A DNA stretch of 5,628 nt from assembly GCA_020050375.1 (NCBI GenBank), contig JAGVKR010000525.1, forward strand, positions 1-5,628, written 5' to 3'. The notes under the pieces were generated by a model, which was given only the letters and a program-made list of their open reading frames with translations, was not told where the DNA came from and did no database searches. The DNA comes from Planctomycetales bacterium (lineage in GTDB: Bacteria; Planctomycetota; Planctomycetia; Planctomycetales; Planctomycetaceae). Position numbers and translations under genes: made by a program. Of the stretch, positions 1 to 5,628 are shown piece by piece (the stretch's first letter is position 1; each line of letters begins with the position of its first letter).

Positions 1-308
1 ACGGCGACCCGGCTTCGATGATACTCGGCGCATAAGGCACCTCTCCCTTGGAATCTGACGTGAAAAGCGTTGGCTCGACGCGAGCGACGAATCCCCAACC
101 CGTCTCAGATAACCTCAATCGGCGCTTGGACCCGCCGCGATCGGGCGCGATCCAGCACCGGCACTGTTCCCTCGTGAATCATAGCCAATCTTCGTTCTAT
201 GTGAACATCAGTCGCCTGCGGACGCAACAAAAAAATCGCCGTGCCCCGGAAAATGCCGAACCGGGTTGGGCCTTTGGCCACTTCCATCGCGCCGGCAGCA
301 GCTCCCAG

Positions 309-335
309 GCGGGTGCATCCGCTGAGCGGGGGTGG
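309..335 (+). repeat. 27-bp dispersed repeat, copy A
   Basis: This 27-bp sequence (core GGTGCATCCGCTGAGCGGGG) recurs in the opposite orientation at 1160-1186 with 25 of 27 bases identical. The mismatches are CTG here versus ATA in the other copy. It lies just upstream of a perfect hairpin (349-367), and the two may be parts of one composite repeat. It resembles dispersed intergenic repeats I associate with planctomycete genomes; that is recall, not a search. Confidence 0.65.
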
Positions 336-348
336 TTCATGACGAACC

Positions 349-367
349 CCGACGCTGGCAGCGTCGG
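349..367. repeat. Perfect hairpin CCGACGCT-GGC-AGCGTCGG
   Basis: Two perfect 8-bp arms (349-356 and 360-367) enclose a 3-base loop. No T-run follows on either strand. It could be a factor-independent-like terminator of an upstream gene or, more likely, part of the dispersed repeat that begins at 309. Confidence 0.6.
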
Positions 368-697
368 CGAGTGTTCAACAAGGTAAACTACGCTCAATGA
401 ATGCACCGCTTCTATGTTCGCTCGCGGGGGAAGCGCCGACGCGAGTTGCCGGTCAGTCGCGCGGCGCCTCGATGTCTTCCGTGCGACACATCAGAGCCCG
501 CGCGCCATCAATATGAACACACGTTCAGTTCAATCTGACTCGCCCGATCGGCCAAGTCGTGAAACTTCGCAATCATACGCAATGTAGATGTTGCGTACCA
601 TAACTCCCATTCTATCTATTCTTACATTGGATCGTTTCCAGAGAGGTTTTCATAAGCAGCGTCCTAGGAATAACTTGCTGTCCGTTGATATCAGATT

Positions 698-714
698 GAC
701 ACAGCCCCTGTGTC
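698..714. repeat. Perfect hairpin GACACAG-CCC-CTGTGTC
   Basis: Seven-bp perfect arms surround a CCC loop, in the middle of the gene-free region. ATTG on the left and CAAT on the right, slightly offset, give an extended imperfect palindrome. Its function is unknown. There is no adjacent T-tract, and I see no coding gene that it would terminate. Confidence 0.5.
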
Positions 715-743
715 GGCAATCGAATGGGCTCCAGATTGCGTAT

Positions 744-765
744 TGTTGCGTCTCCCAACGCAACA
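744..765. repeat. TGTTGCGT/ACGCAACA hairpin
   Basis: Eight-bp perfect arms (744-751 and 758-765) enclose a 6-base loop. It is one of several TTGCG/CGCAA inverted motifs nearby: 577-582 with 591-596, and 804-808 with 813-817. An extra ATTGCGT at 735-741 makes a tandem pair with the left arm. It could be a binding-site cluster or repeat debris; no regulator or target gene can be named. Confidence 0.45.
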
Positions 766-872
766 GAACGTTCCAGGCACGCGAAACACCGGCGGCTATT
801 GCAGTTGCGAATGCAACAACCGATCGGCAGCCAGTCTCGGTGAAGGCTCAGGCCGCAACCAGGACGAGGTAA

Positions 873-954
873 AACCACGAATCAGGCGAATCGAACGAAT
901 ACGAAACCGCCGCCGATCCCTTCCTGATTCGTTGGATTCGCGTGATTCGTGGTT
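873..954. repeat. Long inverted repeat with 28-bp arms
   Basis: Arms at 873-900 and 927-954 are complementary at 26 of 28 positions (G-G mismatches at 885/942 and 893/934), with a 26-base spacer. Each arm is built from near-repeats of CGAATC/GATTCG every 8-9 bases, so it is internally repetitive too. This style of intergenic inverted repeat is familiar to me from planctomycetes and some related bacteria. Reading frames across it give artefact peptides rich in Arg-Ile or Asp-Ser, so apparent genes here should be discounted. It could form a strong RNA or DNA hairpin. No transposase or target duplication was seen next to it. Confidence 0.8.
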
Positions 955-1159
955 CGAATTCTCTTCGAGCAAACAGCCAAACCGAAAGGGAAGTCAGGCT
1001 TCCGTATTCAACGATCTGTATTTTACCAGTTTTCCACGACCCCGTGTCGACCGGTTGCACCGGATCTGGAAACATTCGAGCGATTTGTCGCATTCCATAT
1101 CAGGGGAGTCGTAGCGAGGTATCAATGGACATCCATGACCTTCGATTTCCGATGCCGCC

Positions 1160-1186
1160 CCACCCCCGCTTATCGGATGCACCCGC
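1160..1186 (-). repeat. 27-bp dispersed repeat, copy B (inverted)
   Basis: This is the reverse complement of the copy at 309-335, with 25 of 27 bases identical. It is followed by ACCCGC-TCCCG-GCGGGT (1181-1196), a small hairpin overlapping its end. It sits 44 bases before the first plausible ATG of the TPR-redoxin gene. This argues that the upstream part of that open frame is not protein-coding. Confidence 0.65.
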
Positions 1187-1244
1187 TCCCGGCGGGTGGT
1201 TTACAGCGCCCGGAAGTCCGGTTACAAAGATGGTATCGTATTCG

Positions 1245-3653
1245 ATGCGAATTCTGCCAATCGCCCCCCCACACGTCCGACTTACCGAGAGCTCCCCCGT
1301 GCCTCACAGGCGCCCCACAATTCGGTTCGGTCTGGTGCGCATCTGCCTGTTGTCCGCGTCGGCGTTGGCGGCCACAAGCACGACGATTCCGTTGCCGGCA
1401 CAGCTCGTCTTCGCGGTCGAGCAGGCGCCTGCCAAGGGAGATTCGACCGTCGCCTCCGGGCATTCCGATCACGGTGAGACGTTCAACGAAGGCCCCCGTC
1501 AACGTGCCTTCCTGATGGGCAACACCGGCGCGGTCCGCTTTCCGGTAACCACGGCAAACACGGAAGCACAGCAGTTCATCAACCAGGGAGTCGGGCAACT
1601 GCACGGCTTCTGGTATTACGAGGCCGAGCGATCGTTTCGTCAGTCGGCCGCACTCGACCCGAATTGCGCAATCGCGTACTGGGGGATGGCTCTGGCCAAC
1701 GCCAACAACGAGAAGCGGGCCAGGGGCTTCATCGCCGAAGCGGTCAAACGCAAAGCGGGCGTGACCGAACGCGAAACGCTGTACATCGACGCGCTGGAAG
1801 CGTTCCTCAAGGAGGACTCGACGCAGTCCGATTCGAAGAAAGAACAGGGAAAAGAGAAGGAACGGCACGAAGCGTACGCCAAGGCGCTTGAGCGCATTCT
1901 TTACAAGTTTCCCGACGACCTGGAAGCCAAGGCGCTTCTGGGGCTGCAACTCTGGCTGAATCGCAGCCACGGCAGCCCGATCACCAGCCACCTCGCCGTC
2001 GATGCGCTGTTGAAAGACGTGCTGGCGGTCGAGCCGCTGCATCCCTGCCATCATTACCGCATCCATCTGTGGGACTACGAAAAGGCCGAGCTGGCGCTCG
2101 ATTCGGCGGCGCGAGGCGGACAAGCGGCGCCCGGAATCGCTCACATGTGGCACATGCCAGGGCACATCTATTCGCGCCTCGAAAGGTACGCCGACGCCGC
2201 CTGGCAGCAGGAAGCTTCGGCACGGGTCGACCATACCTACATGATGCGCGATCGAATCTTTCCCGATCAGATTCATAACTACGCCCACAACAACGAATGG
2301 CTGATTCGCGACCTCGTGCACGTCGGTCGCGTTCGCGATGCGATCGAACTCGCGAAGAACCTCACCGAGCTTCCCCGACACCCCAAGCACAATACGCTCG
2401 ACAACGGAAAGAGCGCCCACTTCGGACGACTGCGACTGTTCGAAGACCTGACCCGGTTCGAGCTGTGGGATGAATTGCTCACGCTCGGGGACACTCTGTA
2501 TCTCGCACCGACCGACTTTTCCGCTGAGCAAGTGAAGCGACTGCGCTACCTTGGTGCAGCTTCGTTCCGCAAGGGAGACGTGGCACGCGGAAAGGCATTT
2601 GTCGCGCAGTTCGAGCAGCGATTGGCAACCGAAGGAGGGTTGTCTACCGGCTCCGCGTTGCGGCCGGCGCCCGTTTCGCTCCCGATGAGCGAAGATGGCA
2701 AATCTCCAGCACTGTCGGATGAAGAGAAGAAACGCGAAACGAGGCTCCGACCTCTGGAGTTGGCGCTCGACGAACTTCACGGCCATTGGGCCGCAGCCCG
2801 CAGCGACTTCGAGGCAGCCAGCGTACTCCTCAAGCGGGCCGGAGGCGTCGACCCGCTTTACCTGGCGAGACTCGAATGGCAGGCCGGCCACAAAGAGTCC
2901 GCGTTGAAAGACGCGCGCTCCGCCGTCCAATCACGAAAAAATCAGGTCCAACCGCTGGCGGCGCTGGTCGAACTGCTCTGGCAGGCCGACGAGCGAAAAG
3001 AGGCGACGGAACAGTTCGAAAAGCTTCGCGAGTTGGCAGCTCATGCCGATCTCGAACCGCCCGCCCTCTCGCGATTGGCGCCGATCGCTGCGTCCCTGGG
3101 GTATCCGCCCGACTGGCGAATCACGAAGCCCGGCCCAACCGACGTAGGCGCGCGTCCGGCCCTGGAATCGCTGGGCCCCCTCCGCTGGTCCCCCGCTCCC
3201 GCACCCGAATGGACGCTGACCGACTCACTCGGACAGGAATTCGTCCTCTCGCAGTACCGCGGCCGACCGATCATCGTGATCTTCTACCTGGGGCATCAGT
3301 GTCTGCATTGCGCCGAGCAGTTGCAAAAATTCGCCCCGCTGACAAATGAATTTCATGAGGCCGGTATTTCGCTTGTCGCCATCAGCACCGACGATCGGAC
3401 CGGGCTTCAGAAGTCGCTGGAGAACTACAAGGCGGGATCGTTCCCCTTCCCGCTCGTATCGGATGCGACGCGGGAGATTTTCAAGTCGTACAAGGCCTTC
3501 GACGACTTCGAGAACAAGCCGCTGCACGGGACGTTTTTCATCGACGGCTCGGGGTTCGTCCGCTGGCAGGACGTCAGCTACGAGCCGTTTCTCGACGCGA
3601 AGTTTCTGCTCGAAGAGGCCCGACGGTTGTTGGCGCTACCGACGACCCGCTGA
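1245..3653 (+). CDS. Exported TPR protein with C-terminal redoxin domain
   Basis: Protein of about 802 residues from this start. Residues 19-57 read as a Sec signal peptide: basic HRRPTIR stretch, hydrophobic run, likely cleavage after VFA. Residues 105-152 (QLHGFWYYEAERSFRQSAAL, then DPNCAIAYWGMALAN) are a TPR unit characteristic of large bacterial TPR proteins. Helical repeats continue to about residue 625, with His-rich motifs HPCHHYRIH (266-274), HMWHMPGHIY (300-309) and HNYAHN (344-349). Residues 644-798 are an AhpC/TSA-like thioredoxin fold with FYLGHQCLHCAEQL (Cys686, Cys689) and HGTFFIDGSGFVRW. The start is uncertain: ATG 1230, ATG 1245, GTG 1299 (GAGAG seven bases upstream) and GTG 1335 all keep a signal peptide. 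The open frame extends to 942 but crosses repeats. Likely role: periplasmic thiol redox or scaffold protein; the substrate is unknown. It appears monocistronic, followed by a hairpin. Confidence 0.88.
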   Translation: MRILPIAPPHVRLTESSPVPHRRPTIRFGLVRICLLSASALAATSTTIPLPAQLVFAVEQAPAKGDSTVASGHSDHGETFNEGPRQRAFLMGNTGAVRFPVTTANTEAQQFINQGVGQLHGFWYYEAERSFRQSAALDPNCAIAYWGMALANANNEKRARGFIAEAVKRKAGVTERETLYIDALEAFLKEDSTQSDSKKEQGKEKERHEAYAKALERILYKFPDDLEAKALLGLQLWLNRSHGSPITSHLAVDALLKDVLAVEPLHPCHHYRIHLWDYEKAELALDSAARGGQAAPGIAHMWHMPGHIYSRLERYADAAWQQEASARVDHTYMMRDRIFPDQIHNYAHNNEWLIRDLVHVGRVRDAIELAKNLTELPRHPKHNTLDNGKSAHFGRLRLFEDLTRFELWDELLTLGDTLYLAPTDFSAEQVKRLRYLGAASFRKGDVARGKAFVAQFEQRLATEGGLSTGSALRPAPVSLPMSEDGKSPALSDEEKKRETRLRPLELALDELHGHWAAARSDFEAASVLLKRAGGVDPLYLARLEWQAGHKESALKDARSAVQSRKNQVQPLAALVELLWQADERKEATEQFEKLRELAAHADLEPPALSRLAPIAASLGYPPDWRITKPGPTDVGARPALESLGPLRWSPAPAPEWTLTDSLGQEFVLSQYRGRPIIVIFYLGHQCLHCAEQLQKFAPLTNEFHEAGISLVAISTDDRTGLQKSLENYKAGSFPFPLVSDATREIFKSYKAFDDFENKPLHGTFFIDGSGFVRWQDVSYEPFLDAKFLLEEARRLLALPTTR

Positions 3654-3680
3654 ACAACCCTTGTGCTGATCCACCAACAC

Positions 3681-3705
3681 CCCCGGCTTCCAAAAGAAAC
3701 CGGGG
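3681..3705. terminator. Hairpin between convergent genes
   Basis: CCCCGGCTTC (3681-3690) pairs with GAAACCGGGG (3696-3705) around a 5-base CAAAA loop, with one C-A mismatch. It lies 27 bases after the TPR-redoxin stop and 37 bases beyond the convergent Cys-rich gene's stop, so it could end transcription from both sides. Neither strand has a T-run after the stem, so it is not a textbook intrinsic terminator. Confidence 0.55.
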
Positions 3706-3742
3706 TGCAAAGAACGCTCGACTGCGACATCGATCGCGGAGA

Positions 3743-4126
3743 TCAGTAGGCGCCGCGCAATTTACGATCGGCGCGGAACGGGTGCGAATTCGACGGTGTC
3801 GTCCATCGTGTCGCCGGAGCAGAATAGTAGACGGGCGGCGGCATCGTCCCCGGCTGAGCCGGATCGTACGAGTAGCTGCGATAGGTCTGCCGGTGATTGG
3901 CCTGCGCCTGCGGGCCAGGAACCGGCGGCGCGTCCTCGTAGGTCGGAGGGGCCACTCCCGGACTCGTGGGCGCCGCGCACGAAGCCGGCGCGGGAGCACA
4001 ACAGGTTGCCGCCGGAGGAGCACAACAATCATCGCACTTCGACCGGCAACACCCACTGCCGCACGCCATCGCCACACTCGTCAGACTGCCGATTGCCAAC
4101 GCTGCCAGAGTGAACAGTCGCATCAT
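3743..4126 (-). CDS. Small secreted cysteine-rich protein
   Basis: A 127-residue protein of no family I can name. Residues 1-21 (MMRLFTLAALAIGSLTSVAM then A) form a clear signal peptide with likely cleavage after AMA. The mature N-terminus has nine cysteines within 29 residues (22, 26, 27, 31, 34, 35, 42, 43, 50), three of them as CC pairs, including CCRSKCDDCC. A Pro/Ala-rich segment and a Tyr/Pro-rich tail (YRSYSYDP, PPPVYYS) follow, ending RKLRGAY. Cys22 directly follows the cleavage site, but AMAC is a poor lipobox, so lipidation is doubtful. The start is well fixed by CAGGAGA seven bases upstream (4134-4140). The Cys cluster suggests disulfide bonding or metal binding outside the cytoplasm; this is inference. 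The gene is convergent with the upstream redoxin gene and divergent from the metallopeptidase gene. The frame stays open upstream to 4414, but that part lacks a signal sequence and SD. Confidence 0.8.
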   Translation of the reverse strand: MMRLFTLAALAIGSLTSVAMACGSGCCRSKCDDCCAPPAATCCAPAPASCAAPTSPGVAPPTYEDAPPVPGPQAQANHRQTYRSYSYDPAQPGTMPPPVYYSAPATRWTTPSNSHPFRADRKLRGAY

Positions 4127-4133
4127 GATCGAA

Positions 4134-4140
4134 TCTCCTG
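4134..4140 (-). promoter_or_regulatory. Strong Shine-Dalgarno of the Cys-rich gene
   Basis: On the minus strand CAGGAGA lies seven bases before the first of two tandem ATG codons (4126-4124). It settles the start of the Cys-rich gene and excludes the longer frame extending to 4414. It is the only strong ribosome-binding site seen in the window. Confidence 0.75.
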
Positions 4141-4559
4141 AATCCGTGCGGGGCAGACCCTGGTTCTTCTGACCGGAAGATTTGTCCGCACGCCGGAACA
4201 ACCAAGCCACCGGGTCTCCGCGCGCGCAGAGAAGAGAACCGCGGCAACTGGTCCACTGATCGCTAAGTATACGCGAGAATCTGCCTGCGAGCGGGGTTTC
4301 GTGGGCCATCTCTCGCAAAAGCAATTGCCGGCTTTTTAAGCGGCGATGCCTTCTCACGTTGCAGAAGTTGCATCTCGGATTCGGACTGCGGCCTTTCAAT
4401 AACCCTGCGACCAACCATATTCAATTGACACAAGGCATTAAGCAGAAATGACTTGGCGACACACCCCAGGCGTTTTAGCCACACTCGGCAGCGATTGGCA
4501 TGAGGAATGGATTGTCCGGTCTCTGGAGATCCCCATTCCTCGCGCCGGTGGTCTGTCGG
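4141..4559. other. Divergent intergenic region
   Basis: This gene-free stretch of about 420 bp separates the Cys-rich gene (leftward) from the metallopeptidase gene (rightward), so both promoters should lie here. A perfect TTGACA is at 4425-4430 on the plus strand, but no good -10 box follows at 16-18 bases. On the minus strand TATACT occurs at 4271-4266 without a matching -35. A small bulged hairpin GCC(G)GCTT-TTT-AAGCGGC lies at 4328-4345. None of these is strong enough to call. The metallopeptidase frame also stays open from 4500, so the last 60 bases could be coding if the earlier ATG is used. Confidence 0.5.
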
Positions 4560-5456
4560 ATGCGCTCGTTATTCTTGATTCTGACGACTTCGTGGTTTTT
4601 CGCTGGTTCGGCGCTTGCCGTAGAGCCGGCTCTCAAACCAGCGGCCAACAGCACGGTCATCCGCAGTTGGCGACATGGCGCCTGGCTGGTCCAGGAGACG
4701 GCCAATTTCCGGGTGTACGGTCTGCCGGAGTTGAAAGCAGTGCGATCACTGCCCGGCGCCTGCGAAGCCCTCCGAACGCAGTTGCTCGAAACCTGGTTTT
4801 CGCGAGCGGGTGACAACTGGTCGCCGAAATGCGACGTCGTCGTCCATGCCGGCCTGTCCGGCTACGTCAAAGCCTTGGGGCCGGGGAGCGAGCAATCTTC
4901 AGGCTGCGCGACAATCGAGATTGAGCCGGGAAGGGTTGCCAAGCGGCGGATCGATCTGCGTGGGGACGCGTCCGATTGTTTCGACTGCGCCCTGCCGCAC
5001 GAATTGACGCACGTGATCGTCGCGGAGAGGTTCACCCGCACGCGGATCCCCCGCTGGGCCGATGAAGGGATGGCCATCCTGGCGGAGACGCGACAAAAGC
5101 AAGAGCGACGGCGCGTGGCCTTCCAGCGGTCGCTCGCTTCGGCTCGCCCGTATTCCATGACCGAGCTGACGACCCTGGCCGAGTATCCCGCGTCCGGCCG
5201 GCTCGAAATATTCTACGGCCAAAGCGCCTCTCTGGTCGCGTATTTGATCGAGCGCGAATCGCCTGCGAAGTTTCTCGAGTTCCTGGAGCTCTCGACGACG
5301 CTGCCCGCCGGGCAGGCACTCGCGAGAGTGTACGGCGTGCCGGATTGGCGCGAACTGGAATTGGTGTGGCGCACGCGAATGCTGACGCCGGGAGAGTCTG
5401 CCGAACTACTGGCAGCCCGCGTGAATGAGATCACCGCGTTTCGCACCGTCGATTGA
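4560..5456 (+). CDS. Secreted zinc metallopeptidase, peptidase MA-like
   Basis: A 298-residue protein. Residues 1-20 (MRSLFLILTTSWFFAGSALA) are a classic Sec signal peptide cut before VEP. Residues 147-151 are HELTH, the HExxH zinc and catalytic motif. Residues 163-176 read IPRWADEGMAILAE, with Glu169 the probable third zinc ligand, as in gluzincins of the peptidase MA-like clan. FYGQSASLVAYLIE (218-231) and the C-terminal helices match the usual FYxQSxxLVxxL helix of that family. Cys140 and Cys143 sit just before the active site. All three zinc-site residues are present, so it should be active on extracytoplasmic peptides; its substrate is unknown. The start is chosen from the signal peptide and a weak GGTGG upstream. 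An in-frame ATG at 4500 would add 20 residues and has no visible SD. The gene stands alone, ending 36 bases from the convergent RNase Y gene. Confidence 0.88.
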   Translation: MRSLFLILTTSWFFAGSALAVEPALKPAANSTVIRSWRHGAWLVQETANFRVYGLPELKAVRSLPGACEALRTQLLETWFSRAGDNWSPKCDVVVHAGLSGYVKALGPGSEQSSGCATIEIEPGRVAKRRIDLRGDASDCFDCALPHELTHVIVAERFTRTRIPRWADEGMAILAETRQKQERRRVAFQRSLASARPYSMTELTTLAEYPASGRLEIFYGQSASLVAYLIERESPAKFLEFLELSTTLPAGQALARVYGVPDWRELELVWRTRMLTPGESAELLAARVNEITAFRTVD

Positions 5457-5457
5457 T

Positions 5458-5486
5458 CTCGTTCCCACGCGGAGCGTGGGAACGAG
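5458..5486. repeat. Perfect 13-bp hairpin, GTTCCCACGC-type repeat
   Basis: CTCGTTCCCACGC (5458-5470) and GCGTGGGAACGAG (5474-5486) are perfectly complementary around a GGA loop. This palindrome is a familiar dispersed intergenic (REP-like) repeat in planctomycetes and other bacteria, and it produces FPRSAWERD-like artefact peptides when translated. It starts two bases after the metallopeptidase stop and ends seven bases before the RNase Y stop. It fills the convergent gap and probably acts as a bidirectional terminator, though it has no T-run. Confidence 0.85.
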
Positions 5487-5492
5487 GCGGGC

Positions 5493-5628
5493 TTAGCGGG
5501 CAATCTCGATGTGCCTCGTCTCGCGGAGCACGTTCACCTTGATTTCACCCGGATAGGTGAGCGCCTGCTCGATGGCTTTGGCGACGTCGCGGGCCATGCG
5601 GGCCGCCTCGCGATCGTTCACCTGCCGC
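5493..5628 (-). CDS. rny: Ribonuclease Y, C-terminal end (partial)
   Basis: Only the last 44 codons are inside the window; the gene runs off the right edge. On the minus strand they read [20 protein letters not shown], then [20 protein letters not shown] and EIAR before the stop. The pattern A-R-x-(I/V)-A-K-x-I-E, then YPG-x-IKV-x-V-(I/L)-RETR, is the conserved C-terminus of RNase Y, the membrane-anchored HD-domain endoribonuclease that starts mRNA decay. The KH and HD domains and the N-terminal membrane helix would lie outside. Family endings usually read RETRxxEYAK; here it is [10 protein letters not shown], a small variation. The gene is convergent with the metallopeptidase gene. Identity is by recalled family pattern. 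Confidence 0.88.
   Translation of the reverse strand, partial: RQVNDREAARMARDVAKAIEQALTYPGEIKVNVLRETRHIEIAR

Larger units (their letters stand above)
1..1244. other. Gene-free, repeat-rich region
   Basis: I find no convincing gene here. All reading frames are short, overlap on both strands, and cross inverted repeats, which translate into low-complexity Arg/Ile/Ser-rich strings. At the left edge one plus frame reads GDPASMILGA and stops at 33. It could be the tail of an upstream gene, but ten residues cannot be assigned. The region contains the palindromes and repeats listed separately, and a locally AT-richer stretch around 560-720. No tRNA or rRNA signature was seen. A long open frame of the downstream gene runs back to 942, but its first part reads through repeats and looks non-coding. 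The repeat load suggests decayed or dispersed-repeat DNA. Confidence 0.6.

Noticed and set aside
48..406. Overlapping short frames on both strands (48-386 plus, 105-287 minus, 197-406 minus)
   Set aside because: They cross the 309-335 repeat and the 349-367 hairpin, have no recognisable domain and no SD, and the translations look like random high-GC sequence.
401..538. 45-codon plus-strand frame beginning MHRFYVRSRGKRRRELPVSR
   Set aside because: The start is basic, but there is no SD at useful spacing, no recognisable family, and it lies in repeat-rich DNA.
508..576. 22-codon minus-strand frame reading MIAKFHDLADRASQIELNVCSY
   Set aside because: The peptide looks protein-like, but it is very short, lacks an SD, and another frame is also open across it. 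It could be gene debris; not supportable without a homologue search.
710..1114. Frames of 81-134 codons across 710-1114
   Set aside because: They run through the 873-954 inverted repeat, which gives the artefact Arg/Ile- and Asp/Ser-rich strings.
1170..2930. Long open frame (586 codons) antisense to the TPR-redoxin gene
   Set aside because: It overlaps a gene with recognisable domains and is explained by high-GC codon bias. Its translation shows no family motif, signal peptide or ribosome-binding site.
4266..4271. TATACT on the minus strand as a -10 box for the Cys-rich gene
   Set aside because: It is a good -10 match at plausible distance, but there is no -35-like hexamer at 16-18 bases upstream and no extended -10.
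4425..4430. Perfect TTGACA as a -35 box for the metallopeptidase gene
   Set aside because: The hexamers 16-18 bases downstream match TATAAT at no more than three positions, so a promoter cannot be called.
1..5628. CRISPR array, tRNA/rRNA, riboswitch or complete insertion sequence
   Set aside because: I looked for evenly spaced direct repeats, cloverleaf-like sequence and transposase motifs and saw none.

Overview
The window looks like a chromosomal segment of a planctomycete (Pirellula/Rhodopirellula-like). The clues are high GC, many exported proteins, mostly absent Shine-Dalgarno sequences, and dispersed intergenic palindromes of kinds I recognise from planctomycete genomes: a GTTCCCACGC...GCGTGGGAAC hairpin and an ACGAATC/GATTCGT-rich inverted repeat. 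The taxon is inferred from style and recall, not from a database search.

Layout, left to right. (1) About 1.2 kb with no convincing gene, positions 1 to about 1240. It carries several inverted repeats, including two opposed copies of one 27-bp sequence (309-335 and 1160-1186), a strong 28-bp-arm inverted repeat (873-954), and a cluster of TTGCG/CGCAA hairpins (568-817). (2) A large plus-strand gene, stop at 3653, encoding an exported protein of about 800 residues: signal peptide, long TPR-type helical region with histidine-rich motifs, and a C-terminal AhpC/TSA-like thioredoxin-fold domain with a CLHC motif. (3) A hairpin, then a convergent minus-strand gene (4126 to 3743) for a 127-residue secreted protein with nine cysteines just after the signal peptide and a Pro/Tyr-rich tail. 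(4) A gene-free divergent region of about 430 bp. (5) A plus-strand gene (4560-5456) for a secreted gluzincin-type metallopeptidase (HELTH...WADEG, peptidase MA-like). (6) A 13-bp perfect hairpin in the 36-bp gap to a convergent minus-strand gene, of which only the last 44 codons are present; these match the C-terminus of ribonuclease Y.

From gene 2 onward strands alternate (+, -, +, -), so there is no operon here and no evidence that these genes form one system. Three of the four products appear to be exported, and two have conspicuous cysteine motifs (CLHC in the redoxin domain, the Cys-rich cluster in the small protein). A shared periplasmic thiol or metal role is possible but is only speculation. 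I do not see a clear undescribed system. The most worthwhile leads are the TPR-redoxin fusion with its His motifs, the Cys-rich secreted protein, and the repeat-dense left flank.
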